From a virus, in IMG/VR virus record IMGVR_UViG_3300042876_000365, positions 1 through 59,330 of that record: a stretch of 59,330 nucleotides of DNA. One strand, 5' to 3'. Of this stretch, positions 48,528 through 57,734 are shown piece by piece. Every line of letters begins with the position of its first letter. The stretch's first letter is position 1. The position numbers and the translations under genes are program-made. The notes under the pieces were generated by a model. That model was not told where the DNA came from and searched no databases. It saw nothing but the letters and a program-made list of their open reading frames with translations.

Positions 48528-50992
48528 TGGCTGAGATGAGGCTGACGATCACCGGCGAGGACAAGGGCGCCTCCTCGACGATCGATAGCCTGACCGCGAA
48601 GATCAACCAGCTCGGCGGCGGGTCGCTGCAGCAGCTCGGCGGCGCCCTGGTCGCCAACGCCGGCAAGCTCGCCGCGCTCAGTGCGGCCGGGATGGTCGCT
48701 TTCGAGGCGATGAAGAAGGTGGCCGACGTCGCCATGTACTTCGTGGACGCTTCGAGCGAAGCGGAGCAGTCCGAGGTGCGCCTTGTCTCGGCACTTAAGG
48801 CGACCGGCAGCTACAGCAAGGAAGCGGCCGCCGGCGTGCTCGATTGGTCCAACGATCTGCTGCTCGCCAAGGGCGTGAGCGACGAGCTCTCGGTGTCTCT
48901 GATCGGGCAGGGCGCAACCATGGGCCTGACCATCGAGCAGAGCAAGCGCTTCGTCAGCGCCGCGGCCGACATGGAGAGCATCACGGGTTCCGTCGCCGGT
49001 GGATTCGACCAGCTTGCCCGCGCTGCCACCGGGGATGAGCGGGCCCTGCTCACCCTCGGCAAACAGTTCGGCATCAGCAAGGCAGAGGGCTTGTCCTTCG
49101 GGCAGATGCTCGCGGCGATCGAGGAGAAAACAAACGGCGCCGCGGCGGCCAAGGTTGCCACCTACCGGGGCGAGTGGAAGCTCCTCGGCGAGCAGCTCGG
49201 GAACATCGCCGAGCGCGTCGGCAAGGGGTTGACGGAGCGCCTGACCGGCCTCGCGCACCTGGCGAACGAGGTGGTCAAGGCGGCGACCGAGGCGACGCCG
49301 GTCTCTCAGCGGCTGCTTGAGCAGATCGAGAAGTTGAACAAGGCGGGGAAGATCGGGAATTTTGACATCGACGTCGCGATGGTCAAGAAGAACATCGAGG
49401 AGCTGACCGCCTCCGCGAGCAGGTTGGATATCCAGCAGGTCGCCGGACAGCTGGAGACGCGCTTCGAGGCCGCCCGGGACCGCTACAAGGCGGCGGCAGA
49501 GACCTACTTCGAGGCCGACAACCGGCACCGCCAGGCGTTCGTCGTCGAGTTCAACGAGTCTGTCCAGGCATTCCAGGTCGCCGCCGAGCAGTACCGCCGC
49601 TATCTGGCGCTGGTGAAGGCTGGCCAGAAGGAAGCGCCGGCGGCAGCAACCCCGCGAGACCCGAACGACCACGGGAAGTTCTACGAGTTCACCGACCTCG
49701 AAGCCGCGATCAAGAGAGGGCAGGAGCTGCGAGCAAAGGCTTCGGAGAAGCGGCTGAAAGACGAGCAGGCCGCCGACAAGAAGAGCCTCGAGCAGGCCCA
49801 GTTCTACGCGCTCGCGCTCCAGCGCCTGCAGGAGGAGAACGACAAGATCTCCGAGCAGGGCGCCAAGAACAAGGCGGAACTGGAGGACTACTTCCGCGAG
49901 CAGAACCACACCAAGTGGATGCGCATGCTCACCAGCGAGGCCAGCGCGCGCGCCGCTGAAGGCGCCGCCGAAAAGCAGTCGATCGACACGATCGTCACCG
50001 AGCTGGAAAAGTGGCAGGCGAAGTACAAGGATCTCTCCGCCCAGCACGACGCAGCCCTCCGCAACATCGAGAGGCGCGAGCGCGAGCACAGCCGCACGAT
50101 GAAGGAGATCAACGAGGCGGCCCAGTCCGTGGCTGATGCCAAGCGCGGGGTGAAGGAAGCCGAGATGACCCCCGGCGAGAAATACTTCTCCCAGCTCAAT
50201 GCGATCGAGGCCAAGGGCAACGCCGCGCTCACATCTGACCCGCAGGACGTCGAGGGGCTCAAGGAGAAGATCCGCTTGCTCAAGGAGTACGCCGTCGAGC
50301 GCGCAAACTTCCTCAAGGAACACCCGGCGCTTGACCGCGAGACCAAGCGCCAGGGCCAGAAGTCAGAGGACCAGGCGATTTCGGATGCCGCCTGGGAAGC
50401 CAGCATCACCAAGCACGAAGACGCCGTCGAGGCCACCACGGCGCGCCTGGAGACCGTCCAGAACGCGATCGCCGACGCGCAGGCCAAGGTGGTCGCGGTC
50501 AACAACGCAGAGGCCGAGATTGACCAGGCCAAGGTTGACGCCATCGCCGTAAAGATGGACACCGCGCTGGCCAAAATGCAGGAGTTCTCGGGTAAGGCCG
50601 AAGCGATGATTGCCGTGCTGAACACCAAGGTCGTCATCGACTTCTCGACCGCCGCCGCCCTCGCTCGTCTGCAGGAGCTCAAGACCCTGACGCAGACACT
50701 CATCAGCGACCTGATCAAAGCCGGCCTGGTCGAAGAGGGCCCCGGCGGCCGCATCCAACCCGGGCACGGCGAACGGAACCTGAACAATGCTCAAGGCGTC
50801 GGCGGCACGCAGGGCGCCCAGCTGCGCACACAGGGCCAGCAGCGCGCCGCGTCCACGCCTCAGGTGGTCATCAACTTCCACTCCTCCGCGCTCACGGCCA
50901 AGGACATGGACCGCGAGCTTGCGACCCTCGTTGAAAGCGGCCGCAGCCACACCATGCGCGCCGTCAACAAGACGCAGAGGAGGGCGTCGTGA
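48527..50992 (+). CDS. Tape measure protein (unit B)
   Basis: An 821-residue, largely helical protein. A hydrophobic region at ~45-75 (LAALSAAGMVAFEAMKKVAD), long coiled coils at ~420-560 and ~640-730, and a Gln/Arg-rich end. At about 1.5 angstrom per residue the tail would be near 123 nm. Divergent from 9198-11273. Confidence 0.8.
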   Translation: MAEMRLTITGEDKGASSTIDSLTAKINQLGGGSLQQLGGALVANAGKLAALSAAGMVAFEAMKKVADVAMYFVDASSEAEQSEVRLVSALKATGSYSKEAAAGVLDWSNDLLLAKGVSDELSVSLIGQGATMGLTIEQSKRFVSAAADMESITGSVAGGFDQLARAATGDERALLTLGKQFGISKAEGLSFGQMLAAIEEKTNGAAAAKVATYRGEWKLLGEQLGNIAERVGKGLTERLTGLAHLANEVVKAATEATPVSQRLLEQIEKLNKAGKIGNFDIDVAMVKKNIEELTASASRLDIQQVAGQLETRFEAARDRYKAAAETYFEADNRHRQAFVVEFNESVQAFQVAAEQYRRYLALVKAGQKEAPAAATPRDPNDHGKFYEFTDLEAAIKRGQELRAKASEKRLKDEQAADKKSLEQAQFYALALQRLQEENDKISEQGAKNKAELEDYFREQNHTKWMRMLTSEASARAAEGAAEKQSIDTIVTELEKWQAKYKDLSAQHDAALRNIERREREHSRTMKEINEAAQSVADAKRGVKEAEMTPGEKYFSQLNAIEAKGNAALTSDPQDVEGLKEKIRLLKEYAVERANFLKEHPALDRETKRQGQKSEDQAISDAAWEASITKHEDAVEATTARLETVQNAIADAQAKVVAVNNAEAEIDQAKVDAIAVKMDTALAKMQEFSGKAEAMIAVLNTKVVIDFSTAAALARLQELKTLTQTLISDLIKAGLVEEGPGGRIQPGHGERNLNNAQGVGGTQGAQLRTQGQQRAASTPQVVINFHSSALTAKDMDRELATLVESGRSHTMRAVNKTQRRAS

Positions 50993-51732
50993 GCCTGATC
51001 CGGATCGCCACTCGCAACCTCTTCGAGGAGGCGACGAGCGTCACCGTCACTGGTACCCCGACCACCGGCTACCCCGCGGCGCGCCTCTGGGATCGCGGCA
51101 TTGCGCGCGAGTTCCGCATGGCCGGCGCGGGCGGGCACTACCTGACGTTCACGGGCGGGCTGTCGGCGGCCGAAGCGAACGCGCTGATCATCCCCGCCGG
51201 GCACTCGCTGTCGGGCCTGGCGGTCGAGGTATGGAAGTCGGCCGACGGCGCGACCTGGGGCAGCGCCTACAGCTCGGCGACCCCGGCGAGCAACGCCATC
51301 AGCGTGCAGGAGTTCACGGCCGTCGCGGCGGCCTACTGGCGCCTGCGCTTCCCGGTGGATTCCACGGTCGCCTTGGCCGAGGCGCACCTGACGAACATCC
51401 TCACGTTCGAGCGCGCCCCCGCGCGACCGGGCGGGGCGCTCGAGACCGAGTTCAACGTGTCCGTCGATCCGAGCAGCGCCGGGGTGCCGCGCTACATCGA
51501 GTATGGCCCGGAGCGTCGCCGCCGCTCCTACGAGTTCGCGAACTACTCGGCGACGGGCGCGGCCGAGATCAAGGCCCGCCTCGACGCGCTGCGCATGGCC
51601 AAGGACTTCTGGCTCTGCGACCACGCCGGGGTGTGGATCTTCGGCAACGTGCTGGCCCCGGTCATCCCGGTCGAAATCGCGGCCGGCCGCTGCTCCTTCT
51701 CCTTCGACTTCCTGGAGACCCCCGCCGCATGA
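50989..51732 (+). CDS. Distal tail protein (unit B)
   Basis: A 247-residue protein starting GTG in a GTGA overlap. IIPAGHSLSGLAVEVW and KDFWLCDHAGVWIFGNV match unit A (11275-12024). Distal hub protein by position. Confidence 0.65.
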   Translation: MSLIRIATRNLFEEATSVTVTGTPTTGYPAARLWDRGIAREFRMAGAGGHYLTFTGGLSAAEANALIIPAGHSLSGLAVEVWKSADGATWGSAYSSATPASNAISVQEFTAVAAAYWRLRFPVDSTVALAEAHLTNILTFERAPARPGGALETEFNVSVDPSSAGVPRYIEYGPERRRRSYEFANYSATGAAEIKARLDALRMAKDFWLCDHAGVWIFGNVLAPVIPVEIAAGRCSFSFDFLETPAA

Positions 51733-54086
51733 CGCTCTCCGTTGACGACGTCCGCGCGCTGCCCCGCTGCGCCCCGGTCCCCCTGGTCACTCTGACGCTG
51801 ATGGACGGGTCCGTGCTGCACCTGTCGGATAGGGTCATCACGATCGGCGGCGTCACCTACGATTCGATGGTCAAGGAGATCGGCGAGATCGAGGAGAGCG
51901 TCGAGCGCGCGACCTCGCACGCGAACAATTCGGACTTCACGATGATCCTGAGGAACGTCGCGTGCACGGTCGGCGGCACGGACTACTCCTCGCTGATCGA
52001 CGCCGACGACGCGCACCCGCTCGACGGCGCCTGGTGCGAGGTGTCCACGGTCCTACTCGAGGGCGGGCAGGTCACGCCCCTGGTACCGCTGTTCGTGGGC
52101 GTGACCGAGGAGCCGCAGAACATCACCCGGGCGAACCTGACGCTGCGCTGCTCGTCGGTCCCGGCCTACGCGGCAAAGCAGTACGGGCTCGCGAAGCTGA
52201 TGCAGGCCGATTACCCGCTGTGCCTGCCGAGCGACAGCGGGAAGCCTTTCCCGGAGCTGATCGGGGAGTTCCGGACGGTCGAGGCGCGGCGCACCAAGTG
52301 GCCGGTCTACGAGAGCGACAACGAGACGAACCTCTCCGCCGGCATCAGCAACAGCGCAACGACGATCCCGGTTGTCTCGACGGTCGGCTTCGGCGACTAC
52401 GGCGACGAGGAAAAGGTGATCTGGATTGAGGGGGAGCGCATCACCTGGGCGGCGAAGACCACGACGCCGCAGCAGTTCACCGGGTGCACTCGGGGGACGG
52501 CCGGCGGCACCGCCGCGGCGAGCCATGCCAGTAACGCCATTGTGGCCGAATACCCACACTCGGCGACTCCGAACGCGGAAGTCACGGCGGCCGGGCACGA
52601 GCTCGACAGCGTGACGGCGGTCTATGGTGAGTTCGGCGACCTGCTCGCGCCGATCCCGCTCGCCGACTGCGCGGTCACGCTCTCCCCGGCCCGTTCGTAC
52701 ATCGTCATCCCGAAGGCGTCGCTCGTGGTGCCCCCGACGCTCGTGGACTCAATCCAGATCAGCGGGTCGTCGGCGGCCGTGCGGACCCGTGTGGACAGCA
52801 GCAGCGGCGGGTTCTCGGGCGGCGCGGACGCCGGGTCGTTCTACAAGTACATCCAGTTTGACCCCAACCCCTACCTCAACGCCGAGGGGGTGCCGCTGTA
52901 CTCTGACATCAAGGTGATGATCGCCTACAGCATGACCTTCGGCGATCCGTCGTCTAAGGTGGTGAACCAGTACGAGCACGGGATGATGCCGTCGTTTATT
53001 CAACAGCTGCGCTTTCAGATCGGCAATGCGGCAACGTTCGAGCTGGCGACCGGAACTTCCACTTGGAACTTCAACCGGACGGACCCCGGACCAAACGGCA
53101 GCGTGCACAAGGTGTGGCCGTCCGTCGCCGCAATCCCAATGCCGATCTCCTGGACGAACTGGACTTATCCGACCCCGTTCACGATCTACTGGAATTCGCA
53201 GGAGCACGGCGGGTACTCGGTGAGCGCCGACGTCTACCTCTCAATGCTGCTCAACGCGAACGCGGTCACGAAAACCGGGACCGTGAAGGACGAAAAGTAC
53301 TTCCGCCGCATCTACGTGTCCGGCTGGGGCCGCCCCTCGGACAACGCGATCTTCGGCACGGTCGGCGAGGCGAGCCGGCGCCCAGACCACGTGATGAAGC
53401 GGTGGATCATCACGAACCTCGGCTTCGACGCCGCGGACATCGACACGGCCAGCTTCGACGCGGCCGGGACGTTCTACGCCGCGCAGTCTCCGACCTACGA
53501 GCTGAGCGTACGCGTGACCGAGGACGTCGATCCCCTCGAGGAGCTGTACCGGATGGCGTTCGAGTCGCGCTCCGTCGTCTACTTCGCGCTCGGCAAGTGG
53601 TACCTCAAGGTGATTCCGAGCAGCGCGCCGGCTGAAACGAAGACGGTCAAGGCGGGGGATCTCTCTGGGGAGAAGTCGGTCTTTGCCGCGGGCAAGACCA
53701 AGCGCGCCGACGTCAAGAACAGCATCACGCTCAAGTGGGAGAAGAACGACGGCCCGAGTGGCGGCAAGGACCCCTTCAAGAAGAGCGCCTTGGTCGAGGA
53801 CGTCGTCGGCGACTATCCGACGCTGCCCGAAGACCTCGAGCTGCGCATGGTCTACGGCGAGCAGCAGGCCCGCGACGTCGCCGCGATCTACCTGATGTTG
53901 CGAGCGCGGCCGCTCAAGACGATCGAATTCCCCGTGTCCTGGGACAACACCGACCTGCAGATCGGCGACACGGTGCTGCCCGAGGACGTGGGGTTCTGGG
54001 ACGGGGTGAAGTTTTGGCTGCAGTCGTGCCGGCGCGGCGGCGGGATAGTCAAGGCGACGTACACCGGTATCGAGTGGCCCGCATAG
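51729..54086 (+). CDS. Large tail tip protein with fused N-terminal domain (unit B)
   Basis: A 785-residue protein. Residues ~1-145 equal the separate unit A gene at 12021-12479 (VTLTLMDGSVLHLSDRVITI, FVGVTEEPQNITRANLTLRC). The rest aligns loosely with 13212-15359: WIEGERITWAAKTTT near 235, RWIITNLGFDAADIDTASF near 560 and ELYRMAFESRSVVYFALG near 605. Probable tail tip scaffold; fusion joins two functions that are separate in unit A. Confidence 0.6.
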   Translation: MTLSVDDVRALPRCAPVPLVTLTLMDGSVLHLSDRVITIGGVTYDSMVKEIGEIEESVERATSHANNSDFTMILRNVACTVGGTDYSSLIDADDAHPLDGAWCEVSTVLLEGGQVTPLVPLFVGVTEEPQNITRANLTLRCSSVPAYAAKQYGLAKLMQADYPLCLPSDSGKPFPELIGEFRTVEARRTKWPVYESDNETNLSAGISNSATTIPVVSTVGFGDYGDEEKVIWIEGERITWAAKTTTPQQFTGCTRGTAGGTAAASHASNAIVAEYPHSATPNAEVTAAGHELDSVTAVYGEFGDLLAPIPLADCAVTLSPARSYIVIPKASLVVPPTLVDSIQISGSSAAVRTRVDSSSGGFSGGADAGSFYKYIQFDPNPYLNAEGVPLYSDIKVMIAYSMTFGDPSSKVVNQYEHGMMPSFIQQLRFQIGNAATFELATGTSTWNFNRTDPGPNGSVHKVWPSVAAIPMPISWTNWTYPTPFTIYWNSQEHGGYSVSADVYLSMLLNANAVTKTGTVKDEKYFRRIYVSGWGRPSDNAIFGTVGEASRRPDHVMKRWIITNLGFDAADIDTASFDAAGTFYAAQSPTYELSVRVTEDVDPLEELYRMAFESRSVVYFALGKWYLKVIPSSAPAETKTVKAGDLSGEKSVFAAGKTKRADVKNSITLKWEKNDGPSGGKDPFKKSALVEDVVGDYPTLPEDLELRMVYGEQQARDVAAIYLMLRARPLKTIEFPVSWDNTDLQIGDTVLPEDVGFWDGVKFWLQSCRRGGGIVKATYTGIEWPA

Positions 54087-54099
54087 GAGAGAGACGACG

Positions 54100-54660
54100 A
54101 TGAAATTCGATTTGACCACCCACCAAGGCGTCATTGCGGAGCCCGAGTTCCGCCCGGAGCTGTGGGATTTCGTGGAGTACTACGGCCTGGAGCAGATCGT
54201 ATGGAACTCGGGCGGCGTGCACGCGGCAACGGTGCTCGGGCTCAACGCCAGCGATGCCAGCCGCAGCAGGGCGCAGACCACTATCAACGAGATCATCAAC
54301 AGCCCGGCCTGCTTCGCGATCGTCAAGGCCGCCGATCTCGCCGACGACATCACCAGCGAGCAGACCGCGACCAGCGGCACGACGACGACGGTCACGAAAA
54401 CCGGCGCGGGCTGGACCGCCGACGCGCTGATCGGCAAGGTCGCCGTCTTCACGGACGGGACCAACGGCAACGCCGACGAATCGGTGCGGCAGATCGTCAC
54501 CGACAACACGACGGACACGATCACGTTCTCGCCGGGGTTCGCGGCGGCCTGCGACAACACCACCAAGTTCAAGGTCTACTCCTCGGCGCTGCCGATTGCG
54601 CTGCGGGGGTTTCTGGAGGCGGCGATGGCGACGCTCGGGTACGGCGGGGCGGTTGTCTGA
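54100..54660 (+). CDS. Tail protein carrying the tube-type inserted module
   Basis: A 186-residue protein. An N-terminal helical part (ELWDFVEYYGLEQIVWNSGG) is followed by a module (TVTKTGAGWTADALIGKVAV, RQIVTDNTTDTITFSPGF, ACDNTTKFKVYS) that resembles the inserted module of both tail-tube proteins. Located between the tail tip and lysis genes; absent from unit A. Confidence 0.5.
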   Translation: MKFDLTTHQGVIAEPEFRPELWDFVEYYGLEQIVWNSGGVHAATVLGLNASDASRSRAQTTINEIINSPACFAIVKAADLADDITSEQTATSGTTTTVTKTGAGWTADALIGKVAVFTDGTNGNADESVRQIVTDNTTDTITFSPGFAAACDNTTKFKVYSSALPIALRGFLEAAMATLGYGGAVV

Positions 54661-55097
54661 TGGCCGGCGAGGACGGTGGTTGTGCTGCCGGTGCTGTCTG
54701 CGTGGCGCACCCGCTGCTCGTTGAAAACGTGGTGGCGATGCGAAAGACGTTCGACGCGTACGTCCAGCACGCCTCGGAGCAGCAGTCGAAGATGGTCGAG
54801 ATTCAGGCGCGCATGGCAGAGCAGTTTCACGCGGAGCTGATGACCGCGGTGAGCACGTTCTCCGGCCACCGGGGACGCTCCCCGGTTGACGGCGCGGCCG
54901 CGGGCCCTGCTGACAAGCCTCACCCGCTCGACCGGGCCGAGGACTACGAGCAGCGGGTCATCCTGCAGCTCTCGCGCAAGGATCTGTTTCGCGTGCTCGG
55001 GGCGATCGCCGTGATCATGGTGCTCGTGCTGGGGATCGCGATGCTGGCCGGCGAGCGCGGGTTGACGCTGCTGCCGAAAGCGGTGACGCCGAAATGA
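54660..55097 (+). CDS. Membrane protein of lysis module (unit B)
   Basis: A 145-residue protein. Helical N-terminal half (MVEIQARMAEQFHAELMTAV) and one C-terminal membrane segment (VLGAIAVIMVLVLGIAML, ~115-133). Same layout as 15364-15654. TGATG start overlap; next gene overlaps its stop (ATGA). Likely a holin partner. Confidence 0.55.
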   Translation: MAGEDGGCAAGAVCVAHPLLVENVVAMRKTFDAYVQHASEQQSKMVEIQARMAEQFHAELMTAVSTFSGHRGRSPVDGAAAGPADKPHPLDRAEDYEQRVILQLSRKDLFRVLGAIAVIMVLVLGIAMLAGERGLTLLPKAVTPK

Positions 55098-55594
55098 CCC
55101 CCACCAGCACTCGCGACCCCGATCTCCTGCACCCGCGGCTCCGCCCCGTCTGGGAGCGCTTCATGCGCCTTGGGCGCGCCGCGGGCCTGGTCCTGGTCTT
55201 CACCAGGGGTTACGCCTCCAGTCGCGACCAGGACGCGCTTTACCAGGTGGGCCGCCGCGGGATCCCTGGCGAGGGGATCGTCACCAAGGCCAGGGGAGGG
55301 CAGAGCTGGCACAACATCGAGCGCGACGGCCAGCCCGCGGCCCTGGCGTTCGACGTCTGCGTGATGACCTCCGACGGCAAGCGGGTGCTGCCGAGCTCCG
55401 CCCCGGAGTGGGACACGCTCGGGCGCATCGCCGAGTCCTTGGGGCTGACCTGGGGCGGCCGCTTCGGCGACAACCCGGCGACGGCAAGGATCGAGGGGTG
55501 GGACAAGGGGCACTGCCAGCTGGACGAGTGGGGCTCGCTGAGCCTCGAGGATGCAATGGCCGGGAAGGACCCGGCAGAAGGGGGAGGGCTGTGA
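55094..55594 (+). CDS. Endolysin, M15-type peptidase (unit B)
   Basis: A 166-residue enzyme with the same motifs as unit A: SRDQDALYQVGRRG, SWHNIERDGQPAALAFDVC, GHCQLDEWGS. DNA is nearly identical to 15659-16150 over long stretches, indicating recent exchange of the lysin gene between these phages. Confidence 0.8.
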   Translation: MTPTSTRDPDLLHPRLRPVWERFMRLGRAAGLVLVFTRGYASSRDQDALYQVGRRGIPGEGIVTKARGGQSWHNIERDGQPAALAFDVCVMTSDGKRVLPSSAPEWDTLGRIAESLGLTWGGRFGDNPATARIEGWDKGHCQLDEWGSLSLEDAMAGKDPAEGGGL

Positions 55595-56259
55595 TCTTCT
55601 TGGACTCGATGCTGTACCGCACCCGCGCGCTGCGCCTGGTTGTGCTCCTTGCGCTGCTCACGGCGCTGGTGCTTCTCGCCGGCTGCTCCTGCTCCCTGCA
55701 GCAGATCGCCTCCGGCACTTGCAAGTCGATCCCGTACCCCGATCCGCCCGGGCCGACGCCGCCCGCGCCTGTCCCGCCGCCCGATCCGGTGCCGTCCGAT
55801 CCCCGGGACGCGATCCCGATCGACCAGGTCGTCTGGCACGATCCGTCGCCGGTGGGCTACGCGGTCACGGCGACCCTCTCCGGGGTGACGATCTCCGCGC
55901 CCGGGGGCACGACGGGGCCGATCACCGTCTGCTGGGATTGGTCCCGCCCGGCCTGGCCGACCAACGGGGAGCCAAAGCCGAGCGACGGGAATCTCTGGAT
56001 CATCGCCCGGCTCGCTGACGGGCGGTACCACGGGGGCACCTGGGAGATGACGGCGCCGAAGTTCCTGCCGCACCAGTGCCGGACGACCGAGGCGCACGAC
56101 GGACAGCCGCCGTTCATTCAGTCGGACGGGCCGACGGCGCAGTGGATCCCGGCGCGCGGGGACCAGGTCTGCCACCTGATCACGACGATCACCCGCGGGG
56201 GCGTGCCGGGGAACTCGCCGCACGAGCGCACGCCGATCGTGTGCGGGGTGTGGCCGTGA
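55591..56259 (+). CDS. Lipoprotein with Pro-rich linker (unit B)
   Basis: A 222-residue protein starting GTG in a GTGA overlap (ATG 55609 also possible). Lipobox LLAGC, Pro-rich linker (PGPTPPAPVPPPDP), and a C-terminal domain with TVCWDWSRPAWP, CRTTEAHDGQPPFIQS and TITRGGVPGN as in 16155-16757. Envelope protein next to the endolysin. Confidence 0.65.
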   Translation: MIFLDSMLYRTRALRLVVLLALLTALVLLAGCSCSLQQIASGTCKSIPYPDPPGPTPPAPVPPPDPVPSDPRDAIPIDQVVWHDPSPVGYAVTATLSGVTISAPGGTTGPITVCWDWSRPAWPTNGEPKPSDGNLWIIARLADGRYHGGTWEMTAPKFLPHQCRTTEAHDGQPPFIQSDGPTAQWIPARGDQVCHLITTITRGGVPGNSPHERTPIVCGVWP

Positions 56260-56447
56260 GCTGCGCGGCCTGCAGGCTGTCTCGCGTGGCGCTGCGGTAT
56301 CGGCATCGCGACAACGCCATGCTGCCCGTGCGGGAGTGCCGCCGTAGCCCGCCAGACAACAGCGGGTGGCCGGAGGTGCTCGACGACGACTGGTGCGGAT
56401 GCTACGAGGAAAAACAGGCCGCGCCTGTTGGGATTGCAGCGCCATGA
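56256..56447 (+). CDS. Small cysteine-rich protein (unit B)
   Basis: A 63-residue protein starting GTG in a GTGA overlap. SCAACRLSRVALRYRH, VRECRR and DWCGCYEEK give three cysteine clusters, probably one zinc site. Not found in unit A. Function unknown. Confidence 0.5.
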   Translation: MSCAACRLSRVALRYRHRDNAMLPVRECRRSPPDNSGWPEVLDDDWCGCYEEKQAAPVGIAAP

Positions 56448-56683
56448 AGCTCGACCGCCGCTACACCGCCGGGTGGATCCTCTGGGGCCTGCTGTTCGTG
56501 GTCCTCGAGGGCTCGGCGCTCCTGATTCCGGCCGACGCGCCCAACGGCACCCTGACCTGGAACCTGCGCGAGCTCCTCGCACTCGGTAGCCGCACCCAAT
56601 GGGCCGGGAGGGCGCTCGCCGTTGCTGTGCTGGCGTGGCTCTGCTGGCATTTCCTGTACCCCAAGAACGACAGGAGGAAGTGA
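56444..56683 (+). CDS. Holin-like two-helix membrane protein (unit B)
   Basis: A 79-residue protein in an ATGA overlap. Two hydrophobic helices (GWILWGLLFVVLEGSALLI and RALAVAVLAWLCWHFLY) with TLTWNLRELLALGSRTQW between and a charged end. Equivalent to the N-terminal part of 16754-17386. Size and topology suit a holin. Confidence 0.6.
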   Translation: MKLDRRYTAGWILWGLLFVVLEGSALLIPADAPNGTLTWNLRELLALGSRTQWAGRALAVAVLAWLCWHFLYPKNDRRK

Positions 56684-56685
56684 AC

Positions 56686-57156
56686 ATGAGCACTCAGTTT
56701 CGCGTGAAGGTTCTCGACCAGCAGCCCGGCGCCGTCGAGGTGAAGTACGTCAAGCCCGACGGCTCACTGTTCGGTCCGCAGTCCGGCCAGGTCATCAAGC
56801 CCGGCGAGGACGGGACGTTCGTCGTCCACGGCTCTGGCAGCGTGCTGATTTCGCGGGTCGCGCTGGTCTCCGGCACCGAAGAGTCGATCGTGAAGCCGCT
56901 CAAGGAAACCTGCGACGACCTGCGCCGCGAGCTCAAGGGGGTCGAGGAAACGCTCCGCGCGTTGAAGAAGCACCCGGACGTCCCGGATCCGCGCATGGCT
57001 GCGCCCCACGGGGAGAAGTTCAAGGGTCAGGCCGGCGAGATGATCGCGCAGCTGATGCTCGCGGTTCGCCACGTCGAGGACGCCCGCATGAGGATCGGGA
57101 AGGTCCTGCAGTACGCCGACGACGGAATCAGCATCCTCGACAAGAGGGAGGCGTAG
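56686..57156 (+). CDS. Protein with Acb2/Tad1-like helical hairpin
   Basis: A 156-residue protein preceded by AGGAGGAAG. Residues 1-65 are beta-like (QFRVKVLDQQPGAVEVKYV, FVVHGSGSVLISRVAL). Residues ~75-105 form a helix. The C-terminus (AVRHVEDARMRIGKVLQYAD) resembles the helical hairpin of Acb2/Tad1-type phage proteins that sequester cyclic-nucleotide immune signals. This is a pattern match from memory. No counterpart in unit A, where the two flanking genes are fused instead. Confidence 0.4.
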   Translation: MSTQFRVKVLDQQPGAVEVKYVKPDGSLFGPQSGQVIKPGEDGTFVVHGSGSVLISRVALVSGTEESIVKPLKETCDDLRRELKGVEETLRALKKHPDVPDPRMAAPHGEKFKGQAGEMIAQLMLAVRHVEDARMRIGKVLQYADDGISILDKREA

Positions 57157-57159
57157 ACC

Positions 57160-57486
57160 ATGCTCACCGCGTTTTTCGCAAGCTGGGCCGGAAAGATCGT
57201 GATCGGATTCGTCACGTCCGGCGTGATCGGGATCGTCAAGAAGTACACCCCGGCGATCTGGAGCGTGATCCCCGAGCCGGTGCGGCCGCTGGCCTCGCTG
57301 ATCCTCGGCGCGGTTGCTGCCGGCGCGGCGACCGTCGCTGACCCCGTGACCACCGTTGCCACCGTTGCCACCGCCGCGGCGGCCGGCGCCGGCGCCGGGG
57401 CGGTCGGCAAGGCAGTCAGGGACGCGGTGCGCGAGGTCGTCCCGGCCGGTCCCGACTTCCTCAACCCGACCACGCCGGAGCCTTAA
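57160..57486 (+). CDS. Gly/Ala-rich membrane protein closing the late region (unit B)
   Basis: A 108-residue protein. N-terminal hydrophobic helix (IVIGFVTSGVIGIVKKY), then a Gly/Ala-rich segment (VATVATAAAAGAGAGAVG) and the end GPDFLNPTTPEP, which matches GPDFLNPVVPQP in unit A. Conserved last late gene; possibly a holin or antiholin. Confidence 0.55.
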   Translation: MLTAFFASWAGKIVIGFVTSGVIGIVKKYTPAIWSVIPEPVRPLASLILGAVAAGAATVADPVTTVATVATAAAAGAGAGAVGKAVRDAVREVVPAGPDFLNPTTPEP

Positions 57487-57530
57487 CCGATCAAGGGGCG
57501 TCCGAGCTAGGCCGCGGACCACGACCTAGC

Positions 57531-57560
57531 GGCGGCAGCGCCTGGACAGCGTCTGCCGCC
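57531..57560 (+). terminator. GC-rich hairpin after last late gene (unit B)
   Basis: GGCGGCAG/CTGCCGCC stem (8 bp) with further CGC/GCG pairing and short loop. A smaller inverted repeat GCTAGG/CCTAGC lies just before it (57506-57530). No T-run follows; may stop or process late mRNA. Confidence 0.5.
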
Positions 57561-57582
57561 CGCCCCGACTATCCGGCACGAC

Positions 57583-57648
57583 CCGCCCGGGGCATCGGCG
57601 CAGCGGCCCCTCCCCGTCAATCGCGCAGCACAAGGCGATCCCGGGCGG
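57583..57648 (+). terminator. Conserved end-of-late-region structure (unit B)
   Basis: Stem CCGCCCGGG/CCCGGGCGG with a 48-nt loop containing CAGCGGCCCCTCCCCGTC and ATCG/CGAT, as at 17401-17465; CTCTTCTT follows. The only clear similarity in the ~250 bases between the last late gene and the next integrase; the rest (57649-57734) shows nothing I can assign. Confidence 0.6.
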
Positions 57649-57734
57649 CTCTTCTTGGGGCAGAATGCCTCAACTCCAGCCCCCTACCCTGTCGGCCCGT
57701 CAAGGTCTCTGCCCCGACGCACCCCTCGACGTGC

